Positions 8,871 through 17,139 of a stretch of 35,415 bases of DNA are shown here, one piece after another; position 1 is the stretch's first letter; every line of letters starts with the position of its first letter. The DNA comes from Bacillota bacterium (GTDB lineage: Bacteria > Bacillota_I > Bacilli_A > Izemoplasmatales > UBA1188): the NCBI GenBank assembly GCA_023410715.1, contig JAEYPN010000018.1, positions 1 to 35,415 on the forward strand, read 5' to 3'. Made by a program: the position numbers and the translations under genes. The notes under the pieces are model-generated. The model did not search any database. It had not been told where the DNA came from and saw only the letters and a list, made by a program, of their open reading frames with translations.

Positions 8871-9443
8871 ATGAAAAAAGTAGTTGTAGAAACAAGCGCA
8901 CGTCACGTGCATGTAACAAAAGAGGATTTAGAAATATTATTCGGGAAGGGACATGAATTAACAGTTAAAAAACCTTTGTCACAACCTGGTCAATTTGCGG
9001 CTGAAGAAAAAGTAACAGTTAGAGGACCAAAAAAGGAACTTGCAGGTGTTTCAATTTTAGGACCAACTAGAAAAGCAACACAAGTTGAATTATCATTAAC
9101 TGATGCTAGAACTGTTGGTATAACTGCACCAATTAGAGAATCTGGGGATATAGCAGGAACTCCTGGATGCGTTATTGTTGGGCCATGTGGTGAAATTGAA
9201 ATAAAAGAGGGCGTTATTGTTGCTAAAAGACACATTCATGCTACACCAGAAGATGCTTTAGAACTAGGCATAAAAGATAAAGAAATCGTTAAGGTTAAAG
9301 TTGAAACAGATGGCCGTTCTTTAATTTTTGATGATGTAGTAGTTCGTGTTAACCCAACTTTTGCTTTCTATATGCATATTGATACTGATGAATCAAATGC
9401 TGCAAGCGCAAGTGGAGTAGTTTACGGCGAAATAATTAAGTAA
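8871..9443 (+). CDS. pduL: PduL-type phosphate acyltransferase (phosphotransacetylase)
   Basis: PduL-family enzymes interconvert acyl-CoA and acyl phosphate (acetyl- or propanoyl-) and are unrelated to classical Pta. The protein is 190 aa. It has the His pairs expected to bind zinc in this family (H12 and H14 in ARHVHV; H121 and H123 in KRHIHA), with the GPTRKATQVELS and AGTPGC segments between them. The N-terminus lacks an evident microcompartment-targeting extension, and no pdu/eut genes are nearby, so a housekeeping role in acetyl phosphate or ATP formation is more likely. The start is the ATG at 8871, after TTGGAGGAAAATAAA; an earlier TTG overlaps this site. It sits between queA and tgt, an unusual placement. 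Confidence 0.9.
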   Translation: MKKVVVETSARHVHVTKEDLEILFGKGHELTVKKPLSQPGQFAAEEKVTVRGPKKELAGVSILGPTRKATQVELSLTDARTVGITAPIRESGDIAGTPGCVIVGPCGEIEIKEGVIVAKRHIHATPEDALELGIKDKEIVKVKVETDGRSLIFDDVVVRVNPTFAFYMHIDTDESNAASASGVVYGEIIK

Positions 9444-9459
9444 GAAACGGAAATTATAT

Positions 9460-10578
9460 ATGGATGCAATTAGCTTTGAATTAAAACATGTTTGTAAACA
9501 AACAGGAGCGAGATATGGAATTCTTCATACTAAGCATGGCGATTTTGAAACTCCGATATTTATGCCTGTTGGAACCCAAGCAACGGTTAAAACCTTAGAT
9601 TCTGATGAAATAAAAGAGGTAAGTGATGGCTTAATTTTAGGTAACACTTATCATTTATGGCTAGCTCCTGGTGAAGATTTAATTGAAGAACATGGGGGAA
9701 TTCGGGGTTTTATGAATTGGGATGGGGCCTTACTTACTGACTCTGGGGGATTTCAAGTATTTTCTTTAGAAAATTTAAGAAAAATATCTGAAGAAGGTGT
9801 AACATTTCGTCATCATAAGAATGGGTCACTTTTAAATCTTACCCCTGAAAAATCCATTAAAATTCAAAATAAGCTTGGAGCTGACATCATCATGAGCTTT
9901 GATGAATGTCCACCATTTGATGCGACATATGAATATATGAAACAGTCAGTGGAAAGAACATTACGCTGGGCTAAAAGAGGTTTAGATGCCCATGAAAGAA
10001 AAGAAGATCAAGCCTTATTTGGAATATGTCAAGGTGGGCCTTATAAAGATTTAAGAAAGTTATCAATTGATGGCTTAAAAGAAATGAATTTTCCAGGTTA
10101 TAGTATTGGCGGCTTATCAATTGGTGAAAGTAAAGAAGATCTTTATGAAGTTTTAGATTATGTTAAGGATTTATTACCTGAAGATAAACCACGTTATTTA
10201 ATGGGTGTTGGTTCTCCTGATGATTTAGTTGAAGGATCGATAAGAAAAGTGGATATGTTTGATTGCGTTTTACCAACAAGAATTGCTCGTCATGGTACAG
10301 CGATGACCAGTCAAGGTAAAGTTGTAATTAAAAATAACCTTTATGCCAAGGATTTTACGCCACTTGACCCTGAGTGTGACTGTAAGGTATGTAAGAAATA
10401 CACTAAGAGTTATATTCGTCATCTGTTTAAAGAAGATGAAATGTTAGGACCAAGATTAGTAACTTATCATAATCTATATTTCTTAAGAAATTTAATGAAG
10501 GATATTCGTGAAGCAATTAAAAACGATCGCCTAATGGATTTTAGAAACGAATTCTTTAAAAAATACTATCATAAATAA
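9460..10578 (+). CDS. tgt: tRNA-guanine transglycosylase Tgt
   Basis: Tgt exchanges guanine-34 of GUN-anticodon tRNAs for preQ1, the first tRNA step of queuosine synthesis; QueA then acts on the product. The 372-aa protein carries the active-site segment LLTDSGGFQVFSL (Asp94), the ICQGG motif, the nucleophile region MFDCVLPTR, and a C-terminal zinc site of form CxCxxC followed by His about 26 residues later. The Shine-Dalgarno sequence is weak (ACGGAAAT). The gene is separated from pduL by 16 bp and closes the operon at a strong terminator. Confidence 0.96.
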   Translation: MDAISFELKHVCKQTGARYGILHTKHGDFETPIFMPVGTQATVKTLDSDEIKEVSDGLILGNTYHLWLAPGEDLIEEHGGIRGFMNWDGALLTDSGGFQVFSLENLRKISEEGVTFRHHKNGSLLNLTPEKSIKIQNKLGADIIMSFDECPPFDATYEYMKQSVERTLRWAKRGLDAHERKEDQALFGICQGGPYKDLRKLSIDGLKEMNFPGYSIGGLSIGESKEDLYEVLDYVKDLLPEDKPRYLMGVGSPDDLVEGSIRKVDMFDCVLPTRIARHGTAMTSQGKVVIKNNLYAKDFTPLDPECDCKVCKKYTKSYIRHLFKEDEMLGPRLVTYHNLYFLRNLMKDIREAIKNDRLMDFRNEFFKKYYHK

Positions 10579-10599
10579 AACAACTTTGGTTGTTTTTTT
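10577..10599 (+). terminator. Terminator after tgt
   Basis: AAAACAAC, loop TTTG and GTTGTTTT followed by further T residues start within the stop codon of tgt, closing the ruvB-queA-pduL-tgt transcript. Confidence 0.8.
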
Positions 10600-10642
10600 A
10601 TTTGTATTCATTGTTTTTAAGTTTTCTTCATAATATTTATTG

Positions 10643-11740
10643 GTGATAGATATCAAAGACACACGAAAGATTTTTATAATCACAACAATTATTTCAATTA
10701 TTGGCCTCATTATGGTATATAGTGCCTCAATGATTTGGGCTGAATTCAAGTATAATAGTAAATATTATTACTTAGTGCGTCAAGCGCTTTTTTTAGCGCT
10801 AGGATTTGTCATCTTTATATTTGTTAAGAATGTTGATTATCATTTTTACTTAAAATGGGCTAATCTTATTTTTTTTATTTGTTTAGGTTTATTAATTATT
10901 GTATTAATACCTGGAATTGGAGTAATAAGGGGTGGCGCACAAAGCTGGATTGGGGTTGGAACATTTGGCATCCAACCATCCGAATTTGCAAAAGTAGGCA
11001 TTGCAATTTTTATATCTAAGTACTTAAGTAAATATCATGATGATATAAAGAAGTTTAAAGACTTATTAGTGATGGTTTTAATCATTTTAATATTTTTTGG
11101 TTTAATTATGTTGGAACCAGATTTTGGAACAGGAATCATCATTGTTTTAGCAATGTTCTTACTTCTTTTTGTGGCGGGAATTAAAACTAAATATATTATT
11201 ATCGCTTGTGTTTTAGGTGTTGTTGGTATCACAGCTTTAATTTTAACTGCTGGATATAGAATAGAAAGAATTACCGCCTTTCTTGATCCGTTTTCTGATC
11301 CATTAGGTAGTGGTTTTCAAGCAATTCAGAGCTTATATGCTTTAGTTCCCGGCGGATTTTTTGGATATGGTTTATTTAGATCACGCCAGAAATATTATTT
11401 TTTGCCTGAGCCCCAAACAGATTTTATTTTTGCAATCTTAGTTGAAGAATTAGGTGTTTTTGGTGGAATGATTCTAATTTTCCTATTTGGTTATTTACTA
11501 TACTTATGTTTAAAAATTGCCTTAAAAACAAATGATTTATTTGGCAAATTTATTACGCTTGCTTTTACGCTTTTACTTTTAGTACAAATTTCAGTTAACT
11601 TGTGTGTAGTACTCGGGATTATTCCAGTAACAGGCGTGACTTTACCGCTTCTAAGCTATGGAGGAAGTTCCTTACTTATTACGTATTTTATGTTAGGAAT
11701 AATCTTAAATGTTGGCAAGAATGACTTAAAGAATATTTGA
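10643..11740 (+). CDS. ftsW: FtsW/SpoVE-type SEDS peptidoglycan glycosyltransferase
   Basis: This is a SEDS-family membrane glycosyltransferase that polymerises lipid II with a class B PBP at the septum or spore cortex. About 365 aa with roughly ten hydrophobic segments. Signatures are GLIMVYSAS in TM1, IGVGTFGIQPSEFAK, the LEPDFGT segment, AIQSLYALVPGGFFGYGL, and the family hallmark PVTGVTLPLLSYGGSSLL near the C-terminus. Its place before murG and murB is that of spoVE in Bacillus, so it could serve division, cortex synthesis or both. The N-terminus fits a start at GTG 10643 or TTG 10640. No ATG precedes TM1 in frame after the upstream stop, and no Shine-Dalgarno sequence is visible. Confidence 0.92.
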   Translation: MIDIKDTRKIFIITTIISIIGLIMVYSASMIWAEFKYNSKYYYLVRQALFLALGFVIFIFVKNVDYHFYLKWANLIFFICLGLLIIVLIPGIGVIRGGAQSWIGVGTFGIQPSEFAKVGIAIFISKYLSKYHDDIKKFKDLLVMVLIILIFFGLIMLEPDFGTGIIIVLAMFLLLFVAGIKTKYIIIACVLGVVGITALILTAGYRIERITAFLDPFSDPLGSGFQAIQSLYALVPGGFFGYGLFRSRQKYYFLPEPQTDFIFAILVEELGVFGGMILIFLFGYLLYLCLKIALKTNDLFGKFITLAFTLLLLVQISVNLCVVLGIIPVTGVTLPLLSYGGSSLLITYFMLGIILNVGKNDLKNI

Positions 11741-11819
11741 TTATGATAATTATGGCAAAATTTTGACATAAAAGGACAATTGTAATGCATATAATATATT
11801 AAGATATCTTGGAGGCATT

Positions 11820-12875
11820 ATGAAAATAGCTTTTACTGGTGGAAAGACTGGAGGTCACATTTATCCAGCTTTATCGTTTATCAAAGGTTTAGAGTCTAAA
11901 CACGAAATATTTTATATTGGAAATAAAGATTCATTTGAAGAAGAAATAATGAAAAAAAATAACGTACGTTTTTATGGCATTGAAGTTGTAGGTATTGAAA
12001 GAAAATTAACTTTTAAAAATGTTAAAAACTGTATGATTTTATTTAATGCCGTAAAAAAAGCCAAACAAATCTTAAAAGAAGAAAAGCCAGATTATGTTAT
12101 TGGAGTTGGTGGTTTTGTTTCATACCCAGCCTTGAAGGCTGCGAAAGATTTAAAAATTAAAATAATTTTGCATGAACAAAATCAAGTACCGGGTTTAGTT
12201 AATAAAATCTTCAGTAAAAGTGCCATGTGTACTTTAACATCTTTTCCTAAAACTTATAAGCATATAAAAGGAAAATGTCTTTATTCTGGCAATCCTAGGA
12301 CTTATGAGTTTTATACTAATTCTATTAATAAACACAGGTTCAATCATAAAATGCTCGTTGTTTTTGGTTCAATGGGAAGCAGTAGTTTGATTAATTTTTT
12401 TATTAAAAATTGTCATTTACTTGAAAATAAAGGATTTGATGTATATATTGTTTTAGGCAAAAACTTTAAGGAAAAAATGACGATTAATGAGGAATATCAT
12501 AACATTCATTTCTTAGAATATATTGATAATATGAAGGAATTTTTGTTAGATATTGATCTAGTTGTATCAAGAAGTGGTGCGACTACACTAAGTGAAATTA
12601 TCGGATACAGAATACCGGCAATTTTAATACCTAGTCCATATGTGACTAATGATCATCAAACTAAAAATGCAATTGTTTTAAAAAACTTGGGCTCAGCCCT
12701 AGTTTATGAAGAGAAAATATTAAATAGTGAAATATTTAATGATATTATAAGATTAATGAAGTTTGGCAATGAATATTTCAAGATGTGTCAAAGCTATGAA
12801 AAGTATGAATACGTAAATAGTATTCAAGTGTTAGAAAATTTCTTAGGTGATAAAGATGGAGAGGCCAACATTTAA
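11820..12875 (+). CDS. murG: UDP-GlcNAc:lipid I transferase MurG
   Basis: MurG adds GlcNAc to lipid I at the inner face of the membrane to make lipid II. The protein is 351 aa with the GT-B fold. Seen are the N-terminal GGKTGGHIYPA loop, IGVGGFVSYPAL, HEQNQVPGLVN, a glycine-rich VFGSMGSSSL loop starting the C-domain, the VVSRSGATTLSEI donor-binding motif, and PSPYVTNDHQTKNA. GGAGG lies 5 bases before the ATG. An 80-bp gap from ftsW contains TTGACA (11763) and TATAAT (11790), but their 21-bp separation is too wide for a standard promoter, so read-through from ftsW is also possible. Confidence 0.95.
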   Translation: MKIAFTGGKTGGHIYPALSFIKGLESKHEIFYIGNKDSFEEEIMKKNNVRFYGIEVVGIERKLTFKNVKNCMILFNAVKKAKQILKEEKPDYVIGVGGFVSYPALKAAKDLKIKIILHEQNQVPGLVNKIFSKSAMCTLTSFPKTYKHIKGKCLYSGNPRTYEFYTNSINKHRFNHKMLVVFGSMGSSSLINFFIKNCHLLENKGFDVYIVLGKNFKEKMTINEEYHNIHFLEYIDNMKEFLLDIDLVVSRSGATTLSEIIGYRIPAILIPSPYVTNDHQTKNAIVLKNLGSALVYEEKILNSEIFNDIIRLMKFGNEYFKMCQSYEKYEYVNSIQVLENFLGDKDGEANI

Positions 12876-13692
12876 AGACTATACCACAATGCGTATTGGT
12901 GGTGAATTTAAGCAAATATTTTTCCCAAATACAGTTGATAAATTATGCGATTTTATCAAGCAAACCAAAGAAAAATATATTGTAATTGGCAATGGAAGTA
13001 ATTTTATTCCAAGTGATGAGTATTTTGATGGCGTGGTAATATCTTTAAAAAAAATGAAGCTTGATTTAGAAATTAGTAATGATATACAAAAAGTGCCATC
13101 ATCAATATCAATGCCAAAGTTAGCGAATATTTTAGCTGAAAATAATTTAGATGCATTCTTTCTTTCATCGATTCCTGGAACAATTGGTGGAGGAGTTTAT
13201 ATGAATGCGTCAAGCTATAATCATGCGATTAGCGATTATTTTATTAAGGGCGAATTTATTAATGAACAGGGTGAATATTTAGAGTTAACCAAAGAGGAAT
13301 TACAGTTTGGTTATAGGAAAAGTTTGTTACAAGAAGAACCACTTATTTTAATTTATGCGTATTTTTCTTTCCCTAAATGTGAAAACATTCGTGAAAAAAT
13401 TACTAAATATCAGGTAATAAGAAGAAGAACCCAACCACTAAATTGTTTAAATTCGGGCAGTGTTTTTAAAAACCCTGAATCAACTTATGCTTGGCAGTTA
13501 ATCGATAGCTGCGGCTTAAGAGGTTTTAAAATTGGGGATGCAAAAATATCAGAAAAACACGCAAATTTTATTGTTAATGAGGGAAATGCTACTGCTCAAG
13601 ATATTTTTGATTTACATAACTATGTAAAAGAAAAAGTTTTTGAAAAAACGGGAACTTTACTTGAGTCTGAATGGGTATTCTTTAATTGGTAA
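12856..13692 (+). CDS. murB: UDP-N-acetylenolpyruvoylglucosamine reductase MurB
   Basis: MurB is the FAD-dependent NADPH reductase that completes UDP-MurNAc synthesis. The 278-aa product shows the N-terminal TTMRIGG, the FAD-binding GNGSNFIPSD and SIPGTIGGGVYMNA segments, NSGSVFKNP with the catalytic Ser, and ISEKHANFIVN, ending in a short LLESEW segment with the expected Glu. It is a compact, type II-like form. The ATG at 12856 is favoured because AGGTG lies 6 bases upstream; the GTG at 12847 overlaps that site. It overlaps murG by 20 bp and ends the transcript. Confidence 0.95.
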   Translation: MERPTFKDYTTMRIGGEFKQIFFPNTVDKLCDFIKQTKEKYIVIGNGSNFIPSDEYFDGVVISLKKMKLDLEISNDIQKVPSSISMPKLANILAENNLDAFFLSSIPGTIGGGVYMNASSYNHAISDYFIKGEFINEQGEYLELTKEELQFGYRKSLLQEEPLILIYAYFSFPKCENIREKITKYQVIRRRTQPLNCLNSGSVFKNPESTYAWQLIDSCGLRGFKIGDAKISEKHANFIVNEGNATAQDIFDLHNYVKEKVFEKTGTLLESEWVFFNW

Positions 13693-13695
13693 AAA

Positions 13696-13726
13696 GATAA
13701 AAAAGAGGCAATCCTCTTTTTTTATC
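13696..13726 (+). terminator. Terminator after murB
   Basis: GATAAAAAAGAGG, loop CAAT, and CCTC followed by seven T residues then ATC form a strong hairpin just after the murB stop. It separates murB from ftsZ. The remaining gap to ftsZ (13727-13951) is about 75-80 percent A/T. Only a weak promoter-like TAAAAT near 13904 is visible before the ftsZ ribosome binding site. Confidence 0.75.
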
Positions 13727-13951
13727 GTAAAATTATATATTACACATTAAAAATATAGTACTACTAGAAGTAATTAAAATAAAAAGAGTAAGTATATTTA
13801 TTTTGTACCTTTAATAATTTACTTTGTTTTAAAATTAAAATTAAGTAATTAAGAATTGAACAAAAAAACAAATTTACCCTTTATTTTATAAGCAAAATAT
13901 AGTAAAATATATAAAGACATGTGTTTGGCCTTAAATAAGGGGGAGTTTTTT

Positions 13952-15103
13952 ATGTTTGATGTTCAAGACAATTTCAGCCAAAAGCCAATTATCAAAGTAG
14001 TTGGTGTTGGTGGCGGTGGTGGAAATGCTGTTGATAGAATGATAGAAAATGGTGTTTCAGGTGTTGAATTTATTGTTGTAAATACCGATTCACAAGTACT
14101 TAGACGGTCACATGCTGATACAAGAATTCAGATTGGAAGATTATTAACACGTGGTTTAGGAGCTGGAGCTGATCCTGAAATTGGTGAAAAAGCCGCTTTA
14201 GAATCAGAAGATGAAATAAAAGAAGCATTAGCTGATACCGACATGGTGTTTATCACTGCTGGTATGGGTGGAGGAACTGGAACTGGTGCTGCACCAGTAA
14301 TCGCAAAAATTGCGAAAGAACTTGGTTGCTTGACAATTGGAATAGTTACTAAGCCATTTAGTTTTGAAGGTCGTAAACGTTCAATTATTGCCCTTCAAGG
14401 ACTTGAAAAGCTCAAACCTCATGTTGATACGTTAATTGTAATTCCAAATGATAAGTTATTAACCTTATCTAATAGAGAAACGTCATATCTTGATTCATTC
14501 CGTCAAGCTGATAATGTTTTACGTCAAGGTGTTCAAGGCATTACAGAATTAATTGATTCACCAGGTGTTATTAATGTCGACTTTGCTGATGTTAAAGCCG
14601 TTATGAAAAATAAAGGGACAGCCCTTATGGGAATTGGTGCAGCATCAGGAGAAAATAAAGCAGTTGAAGCAGCGCGCCTAGCAATTAAGAGCCCACTTCT
14701 TGAGACTTCAATTAATGGAGCCACTGATGCAATTGTTAATATTACAAGCTCTGAAAAACTTGGTTTATCAGAAATGAGCCAAATAATTGATGAAATTCAA
14801 AACTCATCAGCTACCGATATTAACTTTATCTATGGATGTGCTGTTAACAACGACTTAGGTGATGAAATTGTGGTTACAGTTATCGCTACTGGTTTTTCTG
14901 AAGATCCATTATTCAAAGATAGTGTGCTCGAAACGCCAAAAAAACCAATTAGTGTTGAACCTGAACCAGAAGCATTAAAAAATAAAGAAACTAAAAAAGT
15001 CAAAGAAAAAGAAAAAACAAAAAAATACGTTGATCAAACTGATGAAGAAAATGATGAAGAAAAACCATCTGTACCTTCATGGCTAAAAAACAGATTTAAA
15101 TAA
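13952..15103 (+). CDS. ftsZ: Cell division GTPase FtsZ
   Basis: FtsZ is the tubulin homologue that forms the cytokinetic ring and, in sporulators, the polar ring. The 383-aa product has the G-box GMGGGTGTG (104-112), NTDSQVL, the T7-loop region NVDFADVKAVM, a charged linker of about 45 residues rich in Glu and Lys, and a C-terminal tail VPSWLKNRFK matching the conserved peptide that binds FtsA/SepF. I chose the ATG at 13952, 6-7 bases after AGGGGGAG; an in-frame ATG at 13919 precedes this ribosome binding site and is unlikely to be used. No ftsA lies upstream; sepF is present 10 kb downstream and could anchor the ring. Confidence 0.97.
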   Translation: MFDVQDNFSQKPIIKVVGVGGGGGNAVDRMIENGVSGVEFIVVNTDSQVLRRSHADTRIQIGRLLTRGLGAGADPEIGEKAALESEDEIKEALADTDMVFITAGMGGGTGTGAAPVIAKIAKELGCLTIGIVTKPFSFEGRKRSIIALQGLEKLKPHVDTLIVIPNDKLLTLSNRETSYLDSFRQADNVLRQGVQGITELIDSPGVINVDFADVKAVMKNKGTALMGIGAASGENKAVEAARLAIKSPLLETSINGATDAIVNITSSEKLGLSEMSQIIDEIQNSSATDINFIYGCAVNNDLGDEIVVTVIATGFSEDPLFKDSVLETPKKPISVEPEPEALKNKETKKVKEKEKTKKYVDQTDEENDEEKPSVPSWLKNRFK

Positions 15104-15105
15104 TT

Positions 15106-15131
15106 GACTCATTAAACATGAGTCTTTTTTT
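15106..15131 (+). terminator. Terminator between ftsZ and mntP
   Basis: GACTCAT, loop TAAAC and ATGAGTC are followed by seven T residues. The T-run abuts the AGGAG ribosome binding site of mntP, so only about 12 bases separate terminator and mntP start. Confidence 0.85.
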
Positions 15132-15143
15132 AGGAGTAGCATT

Positions 15144-15692
15144 ATGGATATTTTTACAATTCTAATTATTGGTGTAGGTTTAGCAATGGATGCTTTTAGT
15201 GTGTCAATCTCTAATGGCATTATATATAGTGGTGAGAAGGAAAAACACATTTTTGCATCCGCAATGTTTGGATTATTTCAAGGAATAATGCCAGCGATTG
15301 GGTTTTTGGCGGGATGTTTAGTAAAAGAATATATCGAAACAATTGACCATTGGGTAGCTTTAATTTTATTATTAACAATTGGTGGTAAGATGATTGCGGA
15401 CTCATTTTCTCAAGAAGAAGAATGTAAGGTATTTACTTATAAAACGATATTTATTCAAGCTATTGCTACTTCAATTGATGCTTTAGCGGTTGGTATAAGC
15501 TTTGCGGCATTAGATGTTAATATTTGTTATACCTCATTAATAATTTGTGTTGTAACTTTCTTGTTTTGTATTTTTGGTTCTTTTATTGGTAAGAAAATTG
15601 GTGAAGTATTAAAAAATAAAGCCACATTATTTGGTGGAATAATTTTGATTATAATCGGTTTAAAAATATTTTTAGAACATTTATTAAGTTAG
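15144..15692 (+). CDS. mntP: MntP-family manganese efflux pump
   Basis: MntP exports Mn(II) across the cytoplasmic membrane. The 182-aa product has six hydrophobic segments in two homologous halves. The first carries GLAMDAFSVSIS and the second ATSIDALAVGISFA, the paired Asp-containing motifs of the family; GGKMIADSF and the C-terminal FGGIILIIIGLKI segment are also typical. The start ATG follows AGGAGTAGC. There is no room for its own promoter between the ftsZ terminator and this start, and no yybP-ykoY manganese riboswitch, so expression should come from ftsZ read-through or a promoter inside ftsZ. Confidence 0.92.
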   Translation: MDIFTILIIGVGLAMDAFSVSISNGIIYSGEKEKHIFASAMFGLFQGIMPAIGFLAGCLVKEYIETIDHWVALILLLTIGGKMIADSFSQEEECKVFTYKTIFIQAIATSIDALAVGISFAALDVNICYTSLIICVVTFLFCIFGSFIGKKIGEVLKNKATLFGGIILIIIGLKIFLEHLLS

Positions 15693-15701
15693 TACTAAAT
15701 G

Positions 15702-15733
15702 TTACAAATTATTTTAATTTAATATTATATATT
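15702..15733 (+). promoter_or_regulatory. Possible promoter of spoIIGA operon
   Basis: TTACAA (15702-15707) precedes an A/T-rich -10 region with TATATA (18-bp spacer) or TATATT (20-bp spacer) just before the spoIIGA ribosome binding site. In Bacillus the spoIIG promoter is sigma-A-dependent with an over-long spacer and is activated by Spo0A. I see no clear Spo0A box here. Confidence 0.35.
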
Positions 15734-15749
15734 ATAGGTGGTGATAAAC

Positions 15750-16412
15750 TTGAAGTATTTATACTACCTATTTTTTTTATTTATTTATGTCGTAATGACT
15801 GATTATATGACCATTAATAATTCCAAATGGTATAAAAAAATTTTACTAATATGTAGTATATTTTTTATTTCTTTAATTAAAATAAAAATTATTTTTTATT
15901 TACTACTACTTTTTATTTTTTATGTTTACAATCGTCTAAAATACTATATTTATTTTGGATTTTTCATGTTTGTTAATTATTTATTTATGGGCCTATATTC
16001 TCATATTGATTTATCATATGATTTTAAGTTTTTTTTAACTTTACTAGTCTCCACCTTAGTTACTATTCTTTTCTTATTTGAGTATAAAAACTACTATTTT
16101 GAAAAAGGTTTATATTATCCAATTGATTATTTAATAGGTAAAAAAAATCATCATTTAACAGGTTATATGGATACAGGTTTACTTGCTTATGATGATTATC
16201 CAATTGTGTTTATTAAAGGAACACCAAATAAAGATGTAAAGCCTATTAAAGAGGTGTATTTAGAATCAATAAACGGATTAAATAAGTATGGTCTTTATAA
16301 ACCAGATAAGTTTTATATTACAATTAGTGGAAAAAAGGAAGAAAAAGAAGTATATCTTGCTTATACAAAAGATGTGGAATTTGACAGTCTTTTAAGTATA
16401 TACATTCTATAA
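15750..16412 (+). CDS. spoIIGA: Sporulation sigma-E factor-processing peptidase SpoIIGA
   Basis: SpoIIGA is the mother-cell membrane aspartic protease that cleaves pro-sigma-E. The protein is 220 aa from the TTG start, shorter than the roughly 310 aa of Bacillus. It has about five hydrophobic segments in residues 1-112, then a compact retropepsin-like domain with the active-site motif MDTGLLAYDDYPIVFI (Asp141) and a downstream GLYKPDKFYI segment matching the conserved part of the family. I favour TTG at 15750, placed 6 bases after AGGTGGTG; GTG codons at 15738 and 15741 lie inside that site. It is followed 10 bp later by its substrate gene sigE. Identity rests on the DTG motif, topology and gene order. 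Confidence 0.85.
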   Translation: MKYLYYLFFLFIYVVMTDYMTINNSKWYKKILLICSIFFISLIKIKIIFYLLLLFIFYVYNRLKYYIYFGFFMFVNYLFMGLYSHIDLSYDFKFFLTLLVSTLVTILFLFEYKNYYFEKGLYYPIDYLIGKKNHHLTGYMDTGLLAYDDYPIVFIKGTPNKDVKPIKEVYLESINGLNKYGLYKPDKFYITISGKKEEKEVYLAYTKDVEFDSLLSIYIL

Positions 16413-16422
16413 GGGGGACAAG

Positions 16423-17127
16423 ATGAGGTTACTATCAAAAATTTTTAATTTCTTTTTTAAAAGAAGAAAAGTACATTATTTACACAAAAACGATCAGCTT
16501 CCTGAGCCATTATCAGAAACAATGGAATTTGAGCTTTTAAATCAGGTAAAGGAAGGCTCAATTGAGGCACGAAATACCTTAATTGAACATAACTTAAGGC
16601 TAGTTGTGTATATCGCCAAAAGATTTGAAACCCCAAAAGCATCAATCGATGATTTAATTTCTATTGGCTCAATGGGATTAATAAAAGGGGTTAAAACCTT
16701 TGATTCTTCAAAGAATATTAAGCTTGCGACTTATGCATCACGTTGTATTGAAAATGAAATTTTAATGTTTTTAAGAAAAATCAGCAAAACAAGAATGGAA
16801 ATAAGTTTAGATGAAACTTTAAATATTGATAATGAGGGAAATGAATTAAATTTAGCTGATTTATTATATTTAGATGAAGATGAATATGTAAATATTGAAA
16901 AGATAGAAGAAAAACGAATTATGTATTCGGCCATTAATAAATTAAATGATCGGGAAAAAGAAATCTTATCTTTAAGATTCGGCTTATTTGGTAAAGAAAT
17001 GTTAACGCAAAAAGAAGTCGCTGAGTACCTAAAAATATCACAATCATACATATCTCGACTGGAAAAAAAGATTATAGCCCGCATTAAACAAGAAATGACA
17101 GCTGAATATATGAAAATAAAAAAATGA
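16423..17127 (+). CDS. sigE: Pro-sigma-E, mother-cell sporulation sigma factor
   Basis: SigE directs early mother-cell transcription after asymmetric division. The 234-aa protein has a short basic-hydrophobic pro-sequence (about residues 2-17, LLSKIFNFFFKRRK), then the mature start region HKNDQLPEPL. Region 2 contains NLRLVVYIAKRFE, DDLISIGSMGLIKGVKTF and KLATYASRCIENEILMFLR; region 3 is LDETLNIDNEGNEL; region 4 contains EKEILSLRFGLFG and the helix-turn-helix SQSYISRLEKKI. The pro-sequence is about ten residues shorter than in Bacillus. AAGGGGG lies 6 bases before the ATG. It stands between its protease gene and sigG, the order conserved in sporulating Firmicutes. Confidence 0.95.
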   Translation: MRLLSKIFNFFFKRRKVHYLHKNDQLPEPLSETMEFELLNQVKEGSIEARNTLIEHNLRLVVYIAKRFETPKASIDDLISIGSMGLIKGVKTFDSSKNIKLATYASRCIENEILMFLRKISKTRMEISLDETLNIDNEGNELNLADLLYLDEDEYVNIEKIEEKRIMYSAINKLNDREKEILSLRFGLFGKEMLTQKEVAEYLKISQSYISRLEKKIIARIKQEMTAEYMKIKK

Positions 17128-17139
17128 TTCTAGCAAAAT

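Noticed and set aside
13919..13951. Longer ftsZ start at 13919
   Set aside because: The extension contains the AGGGGGAG ribosome binding site that serves the ATG at 13952 and does not resemble FtsZ N-termini.
15104..15143. yybP-ykoY manganese riboswitch before mntP
   Set aside because: The 40-base gap is filled by the ftsZ terminator and the ribosome binding site.
16731..17084. 117-codon minus-strand frame inside sigE
   Set aside because: sigE is unmistakable on the plus strand; the opposite frame is a low-complexity shadow.
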